Source: Pseudorhodoplanes sinuspersici (lineage in GTDB: Bacteria; Pseudomonadota; Alphaproteobacteria; Rhizobiales; Xanthobacteraceae). From it: a DNA stretch of 64,000 bases. Where the stretch lies: the NCBI RefSeq assembly GCF_002119765.1, contig NZ_CP021112.1:3900501-3964500 (forward strand), in the 5' to 3' direction. Shown here piece after piece: positions 39,103 through 49,000 of this stretch. Below the pieces are notes generated by a model. That model saw nothing but the letters and a program-made list of their open reading frames with translations, ran no database searches and was not told the origin of the DNA. Made by a program: the position numbers and the translations under genes. Positions within the stretch are counted from its first letter, which is position 1; each line of letters begins with the position of its first letter.

Positions 39103-40518
39103 ATGCGTATGTCCGGCGGCCTCCTTGTCGAGCGGTTACGACAGTTTCTTCGGGATCTCAGTCCCGACGCGCGTAACCTATTGATGACGGAATTGGAGCG
39201 CGGGCTGCTGCGGGGCGAAGAGACGCCTGGCGCGGAACTCGTGTTGCAGGAATTGCGGCGCGACGCGCGCGAGCATGCACGGCCGAAACGGCCCGGCAAT
39301 CTCAGCCGTCTGTTCTTCCAGCCACTTGAACCCTTCCTTGTCGACGACAGCGCGACCCATAATCACCCCGGCCGCATTGCGCGTGTCATCCTCGAACCGG
39401 TTTGGGACTGGATCTGCCGCGATCTCATGCCGGGCGAAGCCAAGGCGGTCACGGACCAGGTCGCGCTCGCATTCGACAACGGCGAACCCAAGCGGGCGGA
39501 GCAACTGGCGCGGGCTTTTCAGGACCGCACGGCTGTCCGCATGGAAGAAGCGCTTGCCGCCGCGCATGCCGATGAAAGATTGAAGCGGCGACTGACCGGC
39601 CAGATCAATACGCCGCGCGCGCTGACCGACATCGCCTCCATCCTCACCATCATCAAGTCGCGTGACGTTCTTGCCACTTTCGGATCAAAGCTGCCTGGAC
39701 ATATCAAGGTCTTCGATGGCGCGCCGGTTGTCGAGGTCAAAGAGCTGATCGATTCGCCGGTCGCAGGAGGGTCGAAGCTTTTTGTCTACACGCTGGTCAT
39801 GACGATGAGCCGTCTCGCCGCGCCATGGCAATTGATCCGGCTCGCGACCCGCGCTGCGGGCAGTGATCACGCCTCGCGAATTGCCGAAGGGCCTTACTCG
39901 GCAGCGGTTGAGATCGTATTCGCCGAAATCGAACGCATGACCGGCGAACTGAAGGCCGAGCTGCGTACCGGCCGCGGGCTTGCAACCGGCGCCTTGCTCA
40001 AGGGCATTCACGATGCCGCACGTGGCATGCGGAGCGAAATCAACCTGACGCATGACTCGCCCTGGAGCCGCCGTCTCGCTGCGCTGCGGACGCAGGTTTC
40101 CGATCTGCTCAAGAACGAGATCGAAAGCCTCACCGGCCGCGTCCGCCGTCTGCTGCGGCCCCGTCCGATCAAGGAAATCGCGCCGCATTCGACCATCGAT
40201 ATCAACGAGGTTGGCGATACCGAGGCATTGATTGAATTCGTCAAGACCTGCCGCGTTTATGCGAACGAGCTTGCGGTCAACGAACTGACCTCGCGCACCT
40301 GGTCGGACCTGCAGCACTATCTCGACACGACGACGCCCAGCCTCGTCGAAAACCTGCGCAATGCCGGCGAATCGGATCGTGCGTTCCGGCAGTCGCAACT
40401 CGACGCTGCGGTACGGTTCTGCGCCAAGGTGTTCGGTCAGGAATATGCCTCGCTGCTGCTGAAATCGGGCGAGGTGGCGGTGGCCAGCGAGCAGAAAAAG
40501 CTGGCCGCGAAAGCGTGA
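39103..40518 (+). CDS. Conserved hypothetical helical protein
   Basis: The product has about 471 residues, depending on which of several start codons at 39100-39109 is used. It looks soluble and mainly helical with few hydrophobic stretches. Recognisable pieces include LFFQPLEPFLVDD, RIARVILEPVWDWICRDLMPGEAKA, and a C-terminal RQSQLDAAVRFCAKVFGQEYASLLLKSGEVA. I do not recognise a functional family. It is separated by 48 bp from ccmI and may share its transcript. Confidence 0.75.
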   Translation: MRMSGGLLVERLRQFLRDLSPDARNLLMTELERGLLRGEETPGAELVLQELRRDAREHARPKRPGNLSRLFFQPLEPFLVDDSATHNHPGRIARVILEPVWDWICRDLMPGEAKAVTDQVALAFDNGEPKRAEQLARAFQDRTAVRMEEALAAAHADERLKRRLTGQINTPRALTDIASILTIIKSRDVLATFGSKLPGHIKVFDGAPVVEVKELIDSPVAGGSKLFVYTLVMTMSRLAAPWQLIRLATRAAGSDHASRIAEGPYSAAVEIVFAEIERMTGELKAELRTGRGLATGALLKGIHDAARGMRSEINLTHDSPWSRRLAALRTQVSDLLKNEIESLTGRVRRLLRPRPIKEIAPHSTIDINEVGDTEALIEFVKTCRVYANELAVNELTSRTWSDLQHYLDTTTPSLVENLRNAGESDRAFRQSQLDAAVRFCAKVFGQEYASLLLKSGEVAVASEQKKLAAKA

Positions 40519-40566
40519 TTGCCGCCTAGTTGCGGGCGCCGTCCGCCCGTGATGTAACGCGGACGC

Positions 40567-41715
40567 ATGACCCTGTTCCTGATCCTGGCCCTGATGACGG
40601 CGGCGGCGATTTTCGCCGTGTTGTGGCCGCTTTCGCGCCGGCCTCCGGAGGCGGCGACGGATGGCTATGATGTCGCGGTTTATCGCGACCAGCTCGACGA
40701 AGTCGAGCGTGACCGCAAGTCCGGATTGATCGCCGACAGCGAGGCGGAGGCGGCGCGGCTGGAAATTTCAAGGCGATTGCTTGGCGCCGCCGATAGGGAG
40801 GTTCAGCCTTCCTCGGAGGTCGCCGGCTCACTTTGGCGGCGGAGGGTTGCGGCACTGACCGCTCTGATCGCGCTGCCTGTGATCGCTGCCGGGCTGTACA
40901 TCAACTGGGGTTCCCCACATCTTCCCGGCGCTCCGCTGGCGGCCCGGCTCGATTTGCCGCCGGAACAGCGCTCGATCGAAAGCATGGTGGCGCAGGTGGA
41001 AGCCCATCTCGAGCGCAATCCGGAGGACGGTCGGGGGTGGGATGTCGTCGCTCCGGTCTATATGCGGATGGGCCGCTACAATGATGCGGTGCGCGCACGG
41101 GCCAATGCCTTGCGGCTTCTTGGAGCTTCGGCCGATCGCGAGGCCGACCTCGGCGAGGCGATGGTCGCGGCTGGCAATAGTATCGTGACAGCCGACGCCA
41201 AGGCGAGTTTCGAACGTGCTTTAAAAATCGATCCCAATCACCTGAAGGCACAATATTTCATCGGTCTTGCCGCCGAGCAGGATGGCCGGCCGGAAGAGGC
41301 TGCACAGATCTGGCGCGCCATGCTGGCCCGCGCGCCGGCCAATGCGCCATTCCGGCCGCTGGTCGTGCAATCGTTGGCACGGGTCGACAAGGGTGAGCCG
41401 CCGAAAGGCATCGCGGTCGAACCCAGGGCGCCGCAGCCGGGACCAACACAGGAGGATATGGCGGCCGCCCAGCAACTGACGCCGGAGCAGCGCACCCAGA
41501 TGGTGCGCGGTATGGTCGATCGGCTGGCGGAGCGGCTGAAGACCGACACCGCCGATTTCGAGGGCTGGTTGCGACTGGTTCGCGCCTATGTCGTGATGGG
41601 CGATGCTGACAAAGCGCGCGAAGCCCTGGTCAACGCGCGCAATGCGATTGGAAGTGACGACGACAAGCGCAGGCGTCTTGACGACCTGGCAAAGGGGCTC
41701 GGCATTGATGGTTGA
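40567..41715 (+). CDS. ccmI: Cytochrome c maturation protein CcmI (CycH)
   Basis: This 382-residue protein has two membrane helices (residues 2-22 and about 97-115) with a cytoplasmic leucine-zipper-like segment between them (DEVERDRKSGLIADSEAEAARLE). A periplasmic TPR-rich region follows (WDVVAPVYMRMGRYNDAVRA, IDPNHLKAQYFIGLAAEQDG). It is the apocytochrome chaperone that presents substrate to the heme-ligation complex with CcmF and CcmH. It is the first gene of the ccmI-E-F-H operon. Confidence 0.92.
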   Translation: MTLFLILALMTAAAIFAVLWPLSRRPPEAATDGYDVAVYRDQLDEVERDRKSGLIADSEAEAARLEISRRLLGAADREVQPSSEVAGSLWRRRVAALTALIALPVIAAGLYINWGSPHLPGAPLAARLDLPPEQRSIESMVAQVEAHLERNPEDGRGWDVVAPVYMRMGRYNDAVRARANALRLLGASADREADLGEAMVAAGNSIVTADAKASFERALKIDPNHLKAQYFIGLAAEQDGRPEEAAQIWRAMLARAPANAPFRPLVVQSLARVDKGEPPKGIAVEPRAPQPGPTQEDMAAAQQLTPEQRTQMVRGMVDRLAERLKTDTADFEGWLRLVRAYVVMGDADKAREALVNARNAIGSDDDKRRRLDDLAKGLGIDG

Positions 41716-41734
41716 GTTTAGGAGCAGGATTTAA

Positions 41735-42214
41735 ATGACGCGCAAGCAGCGGCGTCTGGTGTTGATCGGATCTGGGCTGGTCGTGCTGGCGATTGCGGCC
41801 GTGCTGGTGCTGACCGCCTTGCGCGACTCCATCGTGTTCTTCAACTCGCCGACCGACATCGTCGAAAAGAAAGTGGAGGCTGGCTCGCGCATCCGTCTCG
41901 GCGGGCTCGTTCAGCCGGGCAGCCTGCAACGCAAGGATATCGATGCCGTCTTTGAGGTCACCGATGGAAAGAATGCCATCCGCGTCACCTATCGCGGGAT
42001 CCTGCCGGATCTGTTCCGTGAAGGGCAGGGCGTGGTGGCCGAAGGCCGGTTGATCGATAGCACTTCATTTCGCGCCGATAACGTGCTGGCCAAGCATGAT
42101 GAGAATTACATGCCGAAGGAAGTCGCCGACGCACTGAAGAAGCAGGGCCACTGGAAAGACGATTACGGCAAGGCGCCGGAGGCGCAAGGTGCATCTCAGG
42201 TGACGCCAAAATGA
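41735..42214 (+). CDS. ccmE: Heme chaperone CcmE (CycJ)
   Basis: The 159-residue protein has one N-terminal membrane anchor and a periplasmic OB-fold. The covalent heme-binding His is in [10 protein letters not shown] (H121), and the nearby axial Tyr (Y125) is present. [19 protein letters not shown] is the usual fold start. It carries heme from CcmC to CcmF. It overlaps ccmF by four bases. Confidence 0.95.
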   Translation: MTRKQRRLVLIGSGLVVLAIAAVLVLTALRDSIVFFNSPTDIVEKKVEAGSRIRLGGLVQPGSLQRKDIDAVFEVTDGKNAIRVTYRGILPDLFREGQGVVAEGRLIDSTSFRADNVLAKHDENYMPKEVADALKKQGHWKDDYGKAPEAQGASQVTPK

Positions 42215-44190
42215 TTGCCGAAATCGGTCACTACGCCCTCGTCCTCGCGCTGACGCTGGCAATCATTCAGGCAACGCTGCCGATGATTGGCGCGCGGTTG
42301 AATGACCGTGTGCTGATGGGCGTTGCCGAGCCGGCCGCGCTTGCGCAGTACGCATTTGTCGGCCTGTCGTTCGCGATGCTGACGGTGCTCTACGTCACCT
42401 CCGATTTTTCCGTCGTCAACGTGTTCGAGAACTCGCATTCGGCGAAGCCCCTGATCTATAAAATCAGCGGCGTGTGGGGCAATCACGAAGGCTCCATGCT
42501 GCTCTGGGCACTGATCCTTGCCCTGTTCGGTGCGCTGGTTGCGGTGTTCGGGCGCAATCTGCCGCCGTCGCTCCGCGCCAACGTGCTTGGTGTGCAGTCA
42601 TGGATCGCGGCGGCTTTTCAGCTGTTCATCCTGGGAACGTCAAATCCCTTTGCGCGATTGGCACAAGCACCATTCGAGGGCCGTGACCTCAATCCGGTGC
42701 TGCAGGATATCGGCCTCGCGGTGCATCCGCCACTGCTCTATCTCGGTTATGTCGGCTTTTCGATTTCGTTTTCGTTTGCCGTCGCGGCCTTGATCGAAGG
42801 GCGCATCGACGCCGCGTGGGCGCGCTGGGTCCGGCCTTGGACGCTGGCGGCCTGGATGTTCCTGACACTCGGCATCGCGATGGGCTCGTATTGGGCCTAT
42901 TACGAACTCGGCTGGGGCGGCTGGTGGTTCTGGGATCCGGTCGAGAATGCATCGCTGATGCCGTGGATCGCCGGCACCGCGTTGTTACATTCTGCGGTGG
43001 TGATGGAGAAGCGCAACGCGCTGAAGGTCTGGACCATCCTGCTGGCGATCCTGACTTTCTCCTTGTCGCTGCTTGGCACCTTCCTTGTGCGTTCGGGCGT
43101 CCTGACCTCGGTTCACACCTTCGCCACCGATCCGACGCGCGGCGTTTTCATCCTGGCCATTCTCGTCTTCTTCATTGGCGGATCGCTCGCGCTGTATGCG
43201 TGGCGTGCGCCGTCGCTGAAGCAGGGCGGCTTGTTCGCGCCGATCTCGCGTGAAGGCGCACTGGTCCTCAACAACCTGTTCCTCACGACCGCCTGTGCGA
43301 CGGTCTTCGTCGGCACGCTTTATCCACTGGCGCTTGAAGCGTTGACCGGCGACAAGATTTCGGTCGGCGCACCATTCTTCAATGCCACTTTTGGTCCGTT
43401 GTTCTTGCCACTGATGATCGCGATGCCGTTCGGTCCGCTTCTCGCGTGGAAGCGCGGCGATCTTTACGGGGCGGCACAGCGCCTGATGCTGGCCTTCGCC
43501 GTCGCGCTGATCGCCATGGCTGTCACCTTTGCCATCGAGTGGGGCGGTCCGGTGCTGGCGCCATTCCTGATCGGCGTCGCCTTCTTTGCAATGACTGGCT
43601 CGCTGATTGATCTGGCCGAACGCGTGCAGCTCTTTCGTCAGCCATTCGCAGTATCGTTGCGCCGTTTTGCCGGTTTGCCGCGGTCCTCGATTGGGACGGC
43701 CGTTGCGCATTTCGGACTTGGTGTGTGCCTGCTCGGCATTGCCTGCGAAGCCAATTACGGCGCCGAACGCATTCTTTCCATGAAGCCCGGTCAGGCGGTA
43801 TCCGTTCGGGGCTATGATCTGACATTCGACAATCTCGCCTCGCGGCCGGGACCGAATTATCGCGAGCTTGTTGCAAAATTCACGGTGCGCTCTGGAGGCA
43901 CCACGATCGGTGTGCTCGAGCCGTCGAAACGGACGTTCCAGGCCCGCAGTTCGTCGACGACCGAAGCGGCCTTGCTGACGCGTGGCTTCAGCCAGATTTA
44001 TCTGTCGCTCGGCGATGTTGCCGCTGATGGTTCGGTCGCGGTGCGGCTCTATCACAAGCCGCTGGTGCTGCTGATCTGGCTGGGTGCGGTGGTCATGGTG
44101 CTGGGCGGCGCCTTGTCGCTGTCGGATCGGCGGTTGCGCGTCGGTGCACCGCGGGCGGCCAAGAAGCCGGCCTTGCAGCCGGCGGAGTAG
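42211..44190 (+). CDS. ccmF: Cytochrome c heme lyase subunit CcmF (CycK)
   Basis: This 659-residue multi-span protein has the tryptophan-rich heme-handling motif [18 protein letters not shown]. Flanking conserved His residues include those in [14 protein letters not shown] and in TALLHSAV. It attaches heme to apocytochrome c in the periplasm. The length and motif set are complete. It starts within the end of ccmE (ATGA). Confidence 0.96.
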   Translation: MIAEIGHYALVLALTLAIIQATLPMIGARLNDRVLMGVAEPAALAQYAFVGLSFAMLTVLYVTSDFSVVNVFENSHSAKPLIYKISGVWGNHEGSMLLWALILALFGALVAVFGRNLPPSLRANVLGVQSWIAAAFQLFILGTSNPFARLAQAPFEGRDLNPVLQDIGLAVHPPLLYLGYVGFSISFSFAVAALIEGRIDAAWARWVRPWTLAAWMFLTLGIAMGSYWAYYELGWGGWWFWDPVENASLMPWIAGTALLHSAVVMEKRNALKVWTILLAILTFSLSLLGTFLVRSGVLTSVHTFATDPTRGVFILAILVFFIGGSLALYAWRAPSLKQGGLFAPISREGALVLNNLFLTTACATVFVGTLYPLALEALTGDKISVGAPFFNATFGPLFLPLMIAMPFGPLLAWKRGDLYGAAQRLMLAFAVALIAMAVTFAIEWGGPVLAPFLIGVAFFAMTGSLIDLAERVQLFRQPFAVSLRRFAGLPRSSIGTAVAHFGLGVCLLGIACEANYGAERILSMKPGQAVSVRGYDLTFDNLASRPGPNYRELVAKFTVRSGGTTIGVLEPSKRTFQARSSSTTEAALLTRGFSQIYLSLGDVAADGSVAVRLYHKPLVLLIWLGAVVMVLGGALSLSDRRLRVGAPRAAKKPALQPAE

Positions 44191-44194
44191 GGCG

Positions 44195-44698
44195 ATGCAG
44201 CTCTTGCGTTTCGTTGCGGTGATCGTTGCCCTGGCCTTGTTGTATGCAGCTCCGTCATCGGCCGTGCAGCCCGACGAGATCCTCCCCGATGCGGCGCTTG
44301 AACAACGGGCGCGCCACCTCTCACGCGAATTGCGCTGCATGGTGTGCCAAAATCAATCGATCGACGATTCCGACGCGCCGTTGGCCCGCGACCTGCGGTT
44401 GCTGGTTCGCGAGCGGCTAAAGGCGGGCGACTCTGACCAACAGGTGCTGGACTTTCTCACGGCGCGCTATGGCGACTTCGTCCTGCTGAACCCGCCGCTG
44501 AATTGGCGCACGGCGCTGCTGTGGGCATTGCCAACCGGATTGCTTGTCTTTGGCGGCTTGGTTTTGTTGATGATGGCGCGGCGTCAGCGCGGCCGCCCCT
44601 TGGCGACCGATTCGTCAGGGCACCAGGCGCCTCTGACCCCGGAAGAAGAGGCGCGCATTACCACGCTGCTCAACAAAGACCCGCGAACCAAGGCTTAA
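44195..44698 (+). CDS. ccmH: Thiol oxidoreductase CcmH (CycL)
   Basis: This 167-residue protein has a signal/anchor, then the redox motif LRCMVCQNQSI (C48, C51), then GDFVLLNPPLNW, and a C-terminal membrane helix. It reduces apocytochrome cysteines before heme ligation. It follows ccmF by 4 bp and ends the operon. The 172 bp to degP are AT-rich for this genome and probably hold the degP promoter. Confidence 0.95.
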   Translation: MQLLRFVAVIVALALLYAAPSSAVQPDEILPDAALEQRARHLSRELRCMVCQNQSIDDSDAPLARDLRLLVRERLKAGDSDQQVLDFLTARYGDFVLLNPPLNWRTALLWALPTGLLVFGGLVLLMMARRQRGRPLATDSSGHQAPLTPEEEARITTLLNKDPRTKA

Positions 44699-44870
44699 TT
44701 TATTGATTTTATTTGATTTTCTCTGTCTCTCACCATTACCAAAGTTTAATTCCGCCGACAGGTGTCCGTAAGGAGACTTCCCCCATCTTAGGCTTCGAAC
44801 GGTGCCGGGATCGCTTCTCGCGAAGTGTCAAATACCGGTGGAATTTTAGCTTACGAATGGAGTGGACCCC

Positions 44871-46403
44871 ATGACACCAAGCCAGCCGAGCAAGGGTGGT
44901 TTTCTAAAAGGACGCCGGGTGATGTTGCTCGGTACGACCATTTTAAGTCTCGGTGCAGCAGCGCTGTTTGTTGCTCCCGATGCGGCCCGCCATCCCGCGG
45001 TCGCACAGAATGTGACGCAGCAGGCGCAAACGGTGCAGCGTCCGGTTGGATTTGCCGACATTGTCGAGAAGGTGAAGCCCGCGGTTATTTCCGTCCGCGT
45101 GAAAGTGAATGCGTCACCTGAGAATTCATCTTTCGAGGGTGGCCAGCTTCCGCAAGGTTTTGAGCGCTTCTTCCGCCGCTATGGCATGCCTGAAGACATG
45201 TTTCCGGAAGGACCGCGAAACCGTGGCCCGCGTGAGCGCGGCCCGCGTCAGCGGACAACCGGCCAAGGCTCCGGCTTCTTCATTTCGCCGGACGGCTATG
45301 CGGTGACCAACAACCATGTCGTCGACAAGGCTGATGAAGTCGACGTGCAGACCGACGACGGCAAGACCTATACCGCGAAGGTCATCGGTACCGATCCGCG
45401 CACCGATCTTGCTCTCATAAAAGTCGATGGCAATAACTTCCCGTATGCCAAGCTCGCCGACAAGGCGCCGCGCATCGGTGACTGGGTGCTGGCGGTGGGT
45501 AATCCGTTCGGTCTGTCCTCAACCGTGACGGCGGGTATCGTGTCTGCTCGCGGCCGTGACATTGGCGCTGGCCCGTATGACGACTTCCTGCAGATCGACG
45601 CGCCGGTGAACAAAGGCAACTCCGGTGGCCCGACCTTCGACATCGATGGAAACGTCGTTGGCGTTAACACGGCGATTTTCTCGCCGTCGGGTGGTTCGGT
45701 CGGTATCGCCTTCGCTATTCCTGCCGCGACGGTCGATTCTGTCGTCACCCAGCTCAAGGACAAGGGCTCGGTCACGCGTGGCTGGATCGGCGTTCAGATC
45801 CAACCGGTGACGCAAGACATTGCTGACAGCATGGGCCTCAAGAATACGGATGGCGCGCTCGTTGCCGAGCCGCAACCCGGAAGCCCTGCCGTGAAGGCCG
45901 GTGTCAAGGCTGGCGATGTCATCACCGCCGTCAATGGTGAGAAGATTGGCAATGCCCGCGAACTCGCACGCCGCATCGGTTCGATGGCGCCGGGTAATTC
46001 GGTCAAGCTGACTCTTCAGCAGGGTGGCAGCGAAAAGACGGTCAACGTGACGCTCGGCGAATTGCCGGCTCAGGTGGAAGCGCGTGCTCGCGGTGGCGAT
46101 GACCGCGGCTCGCTGAACGAGGGTTCTGCTCTCGGTCTGCAGCTTGCGCCGGCCGGCTCCGTTGCCGGTTCGGGCTCCGAAGGTGTGGTCGTGACCGGCG
46201 TGTCGCCGGACGGTCCTGCCGCGGAACGCGGCTTCAAGACCGGTGACGTGATCCTGGAGGTGGCCGGCAAGGCGGTGTCGAACCCGGCTGACGTCCGCAA
46301 GGCGCTCGCTGACGCCCGCAAGGACAACAAGCGCACCGTGCTGATGCGCGTGAAGTCCGGTGAAGGCACCCGCTTCGTCGCACTGCCGGCAGGCCGTGCC
46401 TAA
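44871..46403 (+). CDS. degP: Periplasmic serine protease, DegP/HtrA (Do) family
   Basis: This 510-residue protease has an N-terminal membrane anchor or signal (VMLLGTTILSLGAAALFVA), the catalytic triad H149 (TNNHVVD), D179 (RTDLALIKV) and S251 (GNSGGPTF), and two PDZ domains with GWIGVQIQPV and GVVVTGVSPDGPAAERGF. It degrades or refolds damaged envelope proteins. The ATG at 44871 is preferred over a GTG nine bases earlier because GGAG then has correct spacing. Confidence 0.94.
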   Translation: MTPSQPSKGGFLKGRRVMLLGTTILSLGAAALFVAPDAARHPAVAQNVTQQAQTVQRPVGFADIVEKVKPAVISVRVKVNASPENSSFEGGQLPQGFERFFRRYGMPEDMFPEGPRNRGPRERGPRQRTTGQGSGFFISPDGYAVTNNHVVDKADEVDVQTDDGKTYTAKVIGTDPRTDLALIKVDGNNFPYAKLADKAPRIGDWVLAVGNPFGLSSTVTAGIVSARGRDIGAGPYDDFLQIDAPVNKGNSGGPTFDIDGNVVGVNTAIFSPSGGSVGIAFAIPAATVDSVVTQLKDKGSVTRGWIGVQIQPVTQDIADSMGLKNTDGALVAEPQPGSPAVKAGVKAGDVITAVNGEKIGNARELARRIGSMAPGNSVKLTLQQGGSEKTVNVTLGELPAQVEARARGGDDRGSLNEGSALGLQLAPAGSVAGSGSEGVVVTGVSPDGPAAERGFKTGDVILEVAGKAVSNPADVRKALADARKDNKRTVLMRVKSGEGTRFVALPAGRA

Positions 46404-46411
46404 AGCGATCA

Positions 46412-46435
46412 GCGTGCGGCCTTTGGGCCGCACGC
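46412..46435 (+). terminator. Hairpin after degP
   Basis: GCGTGCGGCC and GGCCGCACGC form a ten-base perfect stem with a short TTTG loop, 8 bases after the degP stop. There is no T-tract, so termination may be only partial. Confidence 0.6.
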
Positions 46436-46454
46436 AAAAGTAAGGGACGTGATG

Positions 46455-46557
46455 CCGGCTACCGTCGCCCCCGCCGGTGCCACGAAACCCGGGGGGCGGG
46501 CTTCAAAACCCGTCCCCACTTCTCTACCCCGAAACCGGCTACCGTCGCCCCCGCCGG
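46455..46557. repeat. Direct 23-bp repeats in degP 3' region
   Basis: The sequence CCGGCTACCGTCGCCCCCGC, followed by CGG, occurs at 46455-46477 and again at 46535-46557, 80 bp apart. The material between is GC-rich with GGGGGCGGG / CCCGTCCCC arms. It carries no gene. Confidence 0.8.
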
Positions 46558-46572
46558 ATCGGGGTTAGGTGA

Positions 46573-46609
46573 GGGGGTGGCGGAGTAACCTTCAAGAGTC
46601 GCCACCCCC
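46573..46609. other. Hairpin upstream of response regulator
   Basis: GGGGGTGGCG (46573-46582) pairs perfectly with CGCCACCCCC (46600-46609) around a 17-base loop. Position in the leader, about 95 bp before the start codon, permits either a terminator of degP readthrough or a regulatory hairpin. Confidence 0.55.
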
Positions 46610-46702
46610 TTCATCATGTCTTATCTCTGGTCCAGTTCTCAGCTTGCAAAATCGCCCGCGACGGGCGATGCCCTTTCGGACCACGTGGGACAGTCCGAAA
46701 CC

Positions 46703-47383
46703 ATGCGCTTGCTGATCATCGAAGATGACCGCGATGCAGCGGATTACCTGGTCCGGGCTTTCCGCGAGACCGGCCATGTTGCCGACCATGCCGCAGATGG
46801 CGAGGAAGGCTTCGCCATGGCCCTTGATGGCAATTACGATGTCCTGATCGTCGATCGCATGCTGCCAAAGCGCGACGGCCTGTCGGTCATCGGTGAATTG
46901 CGCGACAAGAAAGTCGAAACGCCGGTGCTGATTCTGTCAGCCCTCGGACAGGTCGACGATCGTGTTAAAGGTTTGCGGGCCGGCGGCGACGATTATCTGC
47001 CGAAGCCTTATTCATTCTCCGAATTGCTGGCGCGTGTCGAAGTCTTGGCTCGCCGCCGCGGTGGCCGGAACGAAGACACCGTTTATCGCGTCGGCGATCT
47101 CGAACTCGATCGCCTGTCACATCGTGTCATGCGCGGCACCGAAGAAATCCTGCTGCAGCCGCGTGAATTCCGCTTGCTCGAATATCTGATGAAGCATGCC
47201 GGGCAGGTGGTGACGCGCACCATGCTGCTCGAAAATGTTTGGGACTATCATTTCGATCCGCAAACCAACGTGATCGACGTGCATATCTCGCGGCTGCGTT
47301 CGAAAATCGACAAGGGCTTCTCGCAGCCGCTGCTGCATACGATCCGCGGCGCCGGCTATATGGTCCGCGACGGCGCGCGCTGA
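46703..47383 (+). CDS. OmpR-family response regulator
   Basis: The 226-residue protein has a receiver with D51 in VLIVDRMLPKRDG, EDD at 7-9 and K in LPKPYSFSE. It ends in a winged-helix domain (LLQPREFRLLEYLMKHAGQVVTR, VIDVHISRLRSKIDKG). It is cognate to the kinase encoded directly downstream. The order degP-regulator-kinase-glnE is conserved in rhizobia, but I know no agreed gene name. The ATG at 46703 removes an unlikely upstream extension. Confidence 0.9.
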   Translation: MRLLIIEDDRDAADYLVRAFRETGHVADHAADGEEGFAMALDGNYDVLIVDRMLPKRDGLSVIGELRDKKVETPVLILSALGQVDDRVKGLRAGGDDYLPKPYSFSELLARVEVLARRRGGRNEDTVYRVGDLELDRLSHRVMRGTEEILLQPREFRLLEYLMKHAGQVVTRTMLLENVWDYHFDPQTNVIDVHISRLRSKIDKGFSQPLLHTIRGAGYMVRDGAR

Positions 47384-47388
47384 AGGCC

Positions 47389-48846
47389 GTGGGGGCGCTC
47401 GGCAAGCTGTTCCGGACAACCGCGTTCAAGCTGACGCTGGCCTATCTGACCGTCTTCGCGCTGTTTGCATTTTTTCTTCTCGGCTACTTCGCGTTCAATA
47501 CCCAGCGCCTGTTCACCGAACAGGTGACGGAAGTGGTGAATGCGGAAGTGGCTGGCCTCACAGAGCAATTCAATTCGGGCGGCATCCGGCGCCTTACTCT
47601 TATCATCGAAGCACGTTCGCGGCGTCCCGGCTCGAGCCTCTATCTCGTGACGAGCCCGAGCGGGGATGGTCTTGCCGGAAACGTCGGATCGCTTCCGACC
47701 GGCGTCCTCGATAAACCGGGCTGGACCGAGACAGTCTATCGCCGCATCGAGGAAAGCGAGACTTCCGAGCTTCATCGCGCATTGGTCCGCGTCTCACAAC
47801 TGCCAGGCGGTTTCAAGCTTCTGGTCGGGCGCGATCTCGAGGAGCGCGACCGGCTCTACAACGTTGTCCTTGATGCCGGCAAATGGTCGGCCGCTGCGGT
47901 GATTTTCCTCGGCTTGCTCGGAGGCTTCTTTGTCGCACGGCGGGTGTTGCGCCGTGTCGATGCGATGACCGAGACGACGCGGACCATCATGGGCGGCGAT
48001 CTTTCCGAACGTCTGCCGGTTGGCGGGAGCGGCGATGAGCTCGATCGTCTCGCCCATAATCTGAACGAGATGCTGGACCGGATCGAAGCCCTGATGGGCG
48101 GTCTGAAAGAAGTTTCCGACAATATTGCCCACGATCTGAAGACACCGCTGACGCGCATGCGCAATCGCGCGGAGGAAGCGCTGCGCAGCTCGCACAACGA
48201 AGCCGACTATCGCGCGGCGCTGGAAACAACGATCGATGAATCGGACTCGCTCATCAAGACCTTCAACGCTCTGTTGATGATTGCACGCGCCGAAGCCGGG
48301 CAGGCGCGCGGCAATATGGTGGAATTCGATGCCGCCGAAGCTGCGCGCAGCATTGGCGAACTCTACGAACCGCTGGCGGAAGAGCAGGGGCTGACGCTTG
48401 AAGTCTCCGCGCCGGCGGCGGTGACCCTCCATGGCAATCGAGAGCTGATCAGCCAGGCGCTTGCCAACCTTGTGGACAATGCCATCAAATATGCCGCGCC
48501 CATGGCCAAGGCCAATGGAAAGCCGTCTGAGGTCTTGGTGACTGCGACGCTGGAGAACGACCGTGTGCTGCTCAGCGTCAGCGATCGTGGTCCCGGTATA
48601 CCTGAGGCCGACCGATCGCGCGCGGTGGAACGCTTCGTGCGGCTGGAACAGAGCCGTTCCGTGCCGGGTTCCGGCTTGGGATTGAGCCTGACCGCAGCAG
48701 TGGCGCATCTGCATGGCGGCGAATTGCGGCTGGAAGACAATGCGCCTGGCCTTCGCGCCACGCTGATCCTGCCGCGGTTTGGCCCGCAAACACAAGGCCT
48801 GCCCGAGCGGCGGGACCTGACGCAGTCTCCGGTCGGGAAGCAATAA
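47389..48846 (+). CDS. Sensor histidine kinase, partner of upstream regulator
   Basis: The product has about 485 residues from a GTG 5 bp after the regulator stop, with GAAGG before it. It has a first helix (LTLAYLTVFALFAFFLLGYF), a periplasmic domain, a second helix (SAAAVIFLGLLGGFFVA), HAMP, and DHp with H248 in NIAHDLKTPLTRM. The ATPase domain contains NLVDNAIKYA, DRGPGIP and GSGLGLSLT. All catalytic boxes are present. The signal sensed is not evident. Confidence 0.88.
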   Translation: MGALGKLFRTTAFKLTLAYLTVFALFAFFLLGYFAFNTQRLFTEQVTEVVNAEVAGLTEQFNSGGIRRLTLIIEARSRRPGSSLYLVTSPSGDGLAGNVGSLPTGVLDKPGWTETVYRRIEESETSELHRALVRVSQLPGGFKLLVGRDLEERDRLYNVVLDAGKWSAAAVIFLGLLGGFFVARRVLRRVDAMTETTRTIMGGDLSERLPVGGSGDELDRLAHNLNEMLDRIEALMGGLKEVSDNIAHDLKTPLTRMRNRAEEALRSSHNEADYRAALETTIDESDSLIKTFNALLMIARAEAGQARGNMVEFDAAEAARSIGELYEPLAEEQGLTLEVSAPAAVTLHGNRELISQALANLVDNAIKYAAPMAKANGKPSEVLVTATLENDRVLLSVSDRGPGIPEADRSRAVERFVRLEQSRSVPGSGLGLSLTAAVAHLHGGELRLEDNAPGLRATLILPRFGPQTQGLPERRDLTQSPVGKQ

Positions 48847-48880
48847 ACCTCCCATTTCCGTGTCGAGTGGTTTAATCCAG

Positions 48881-48996
48881 GAGCATGATGCCGAAAAGTG
48901 CGAAGCGGTTTTCGACGCCATCATGCTCTAACTTATTAGAATCGATCACGTTTTATGCTTTTGGATCGATTCGATCCAAAAGCATCGTGATCGAGG
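48881..48996. repeat. Dispersed GAGCATGATG hairpin plus second palindrome
   Basis: GAGCATGATGCCGAAAAGTG to CATCATGCTC (48881-48928) is the widespread rhizobial intergenic hairpin. A second palindrome (ATGCTTTTGGATCGA / TCGATCCAAAAGCAT), enclosed by CGATCACG / CGTGATCG, follows and ends five bases before the glnE start. The latter would fold in the glnE leader. Confidence 0.8.
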
Positions 48997-49000
48997 CGTG

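Noticed and set aside
42985-44340. Minus-strand frame of 451 codons opposite ccmF
   Set aside because: It is a His/Arg/Gln-rich mirror of the ccmF coding sequence without domain structure.
44862-44870. GTG start nine bases upstream for degP
   Set aside because: The GGAG ribosome-binding site is correctly spaced only for the ATG at 44871.
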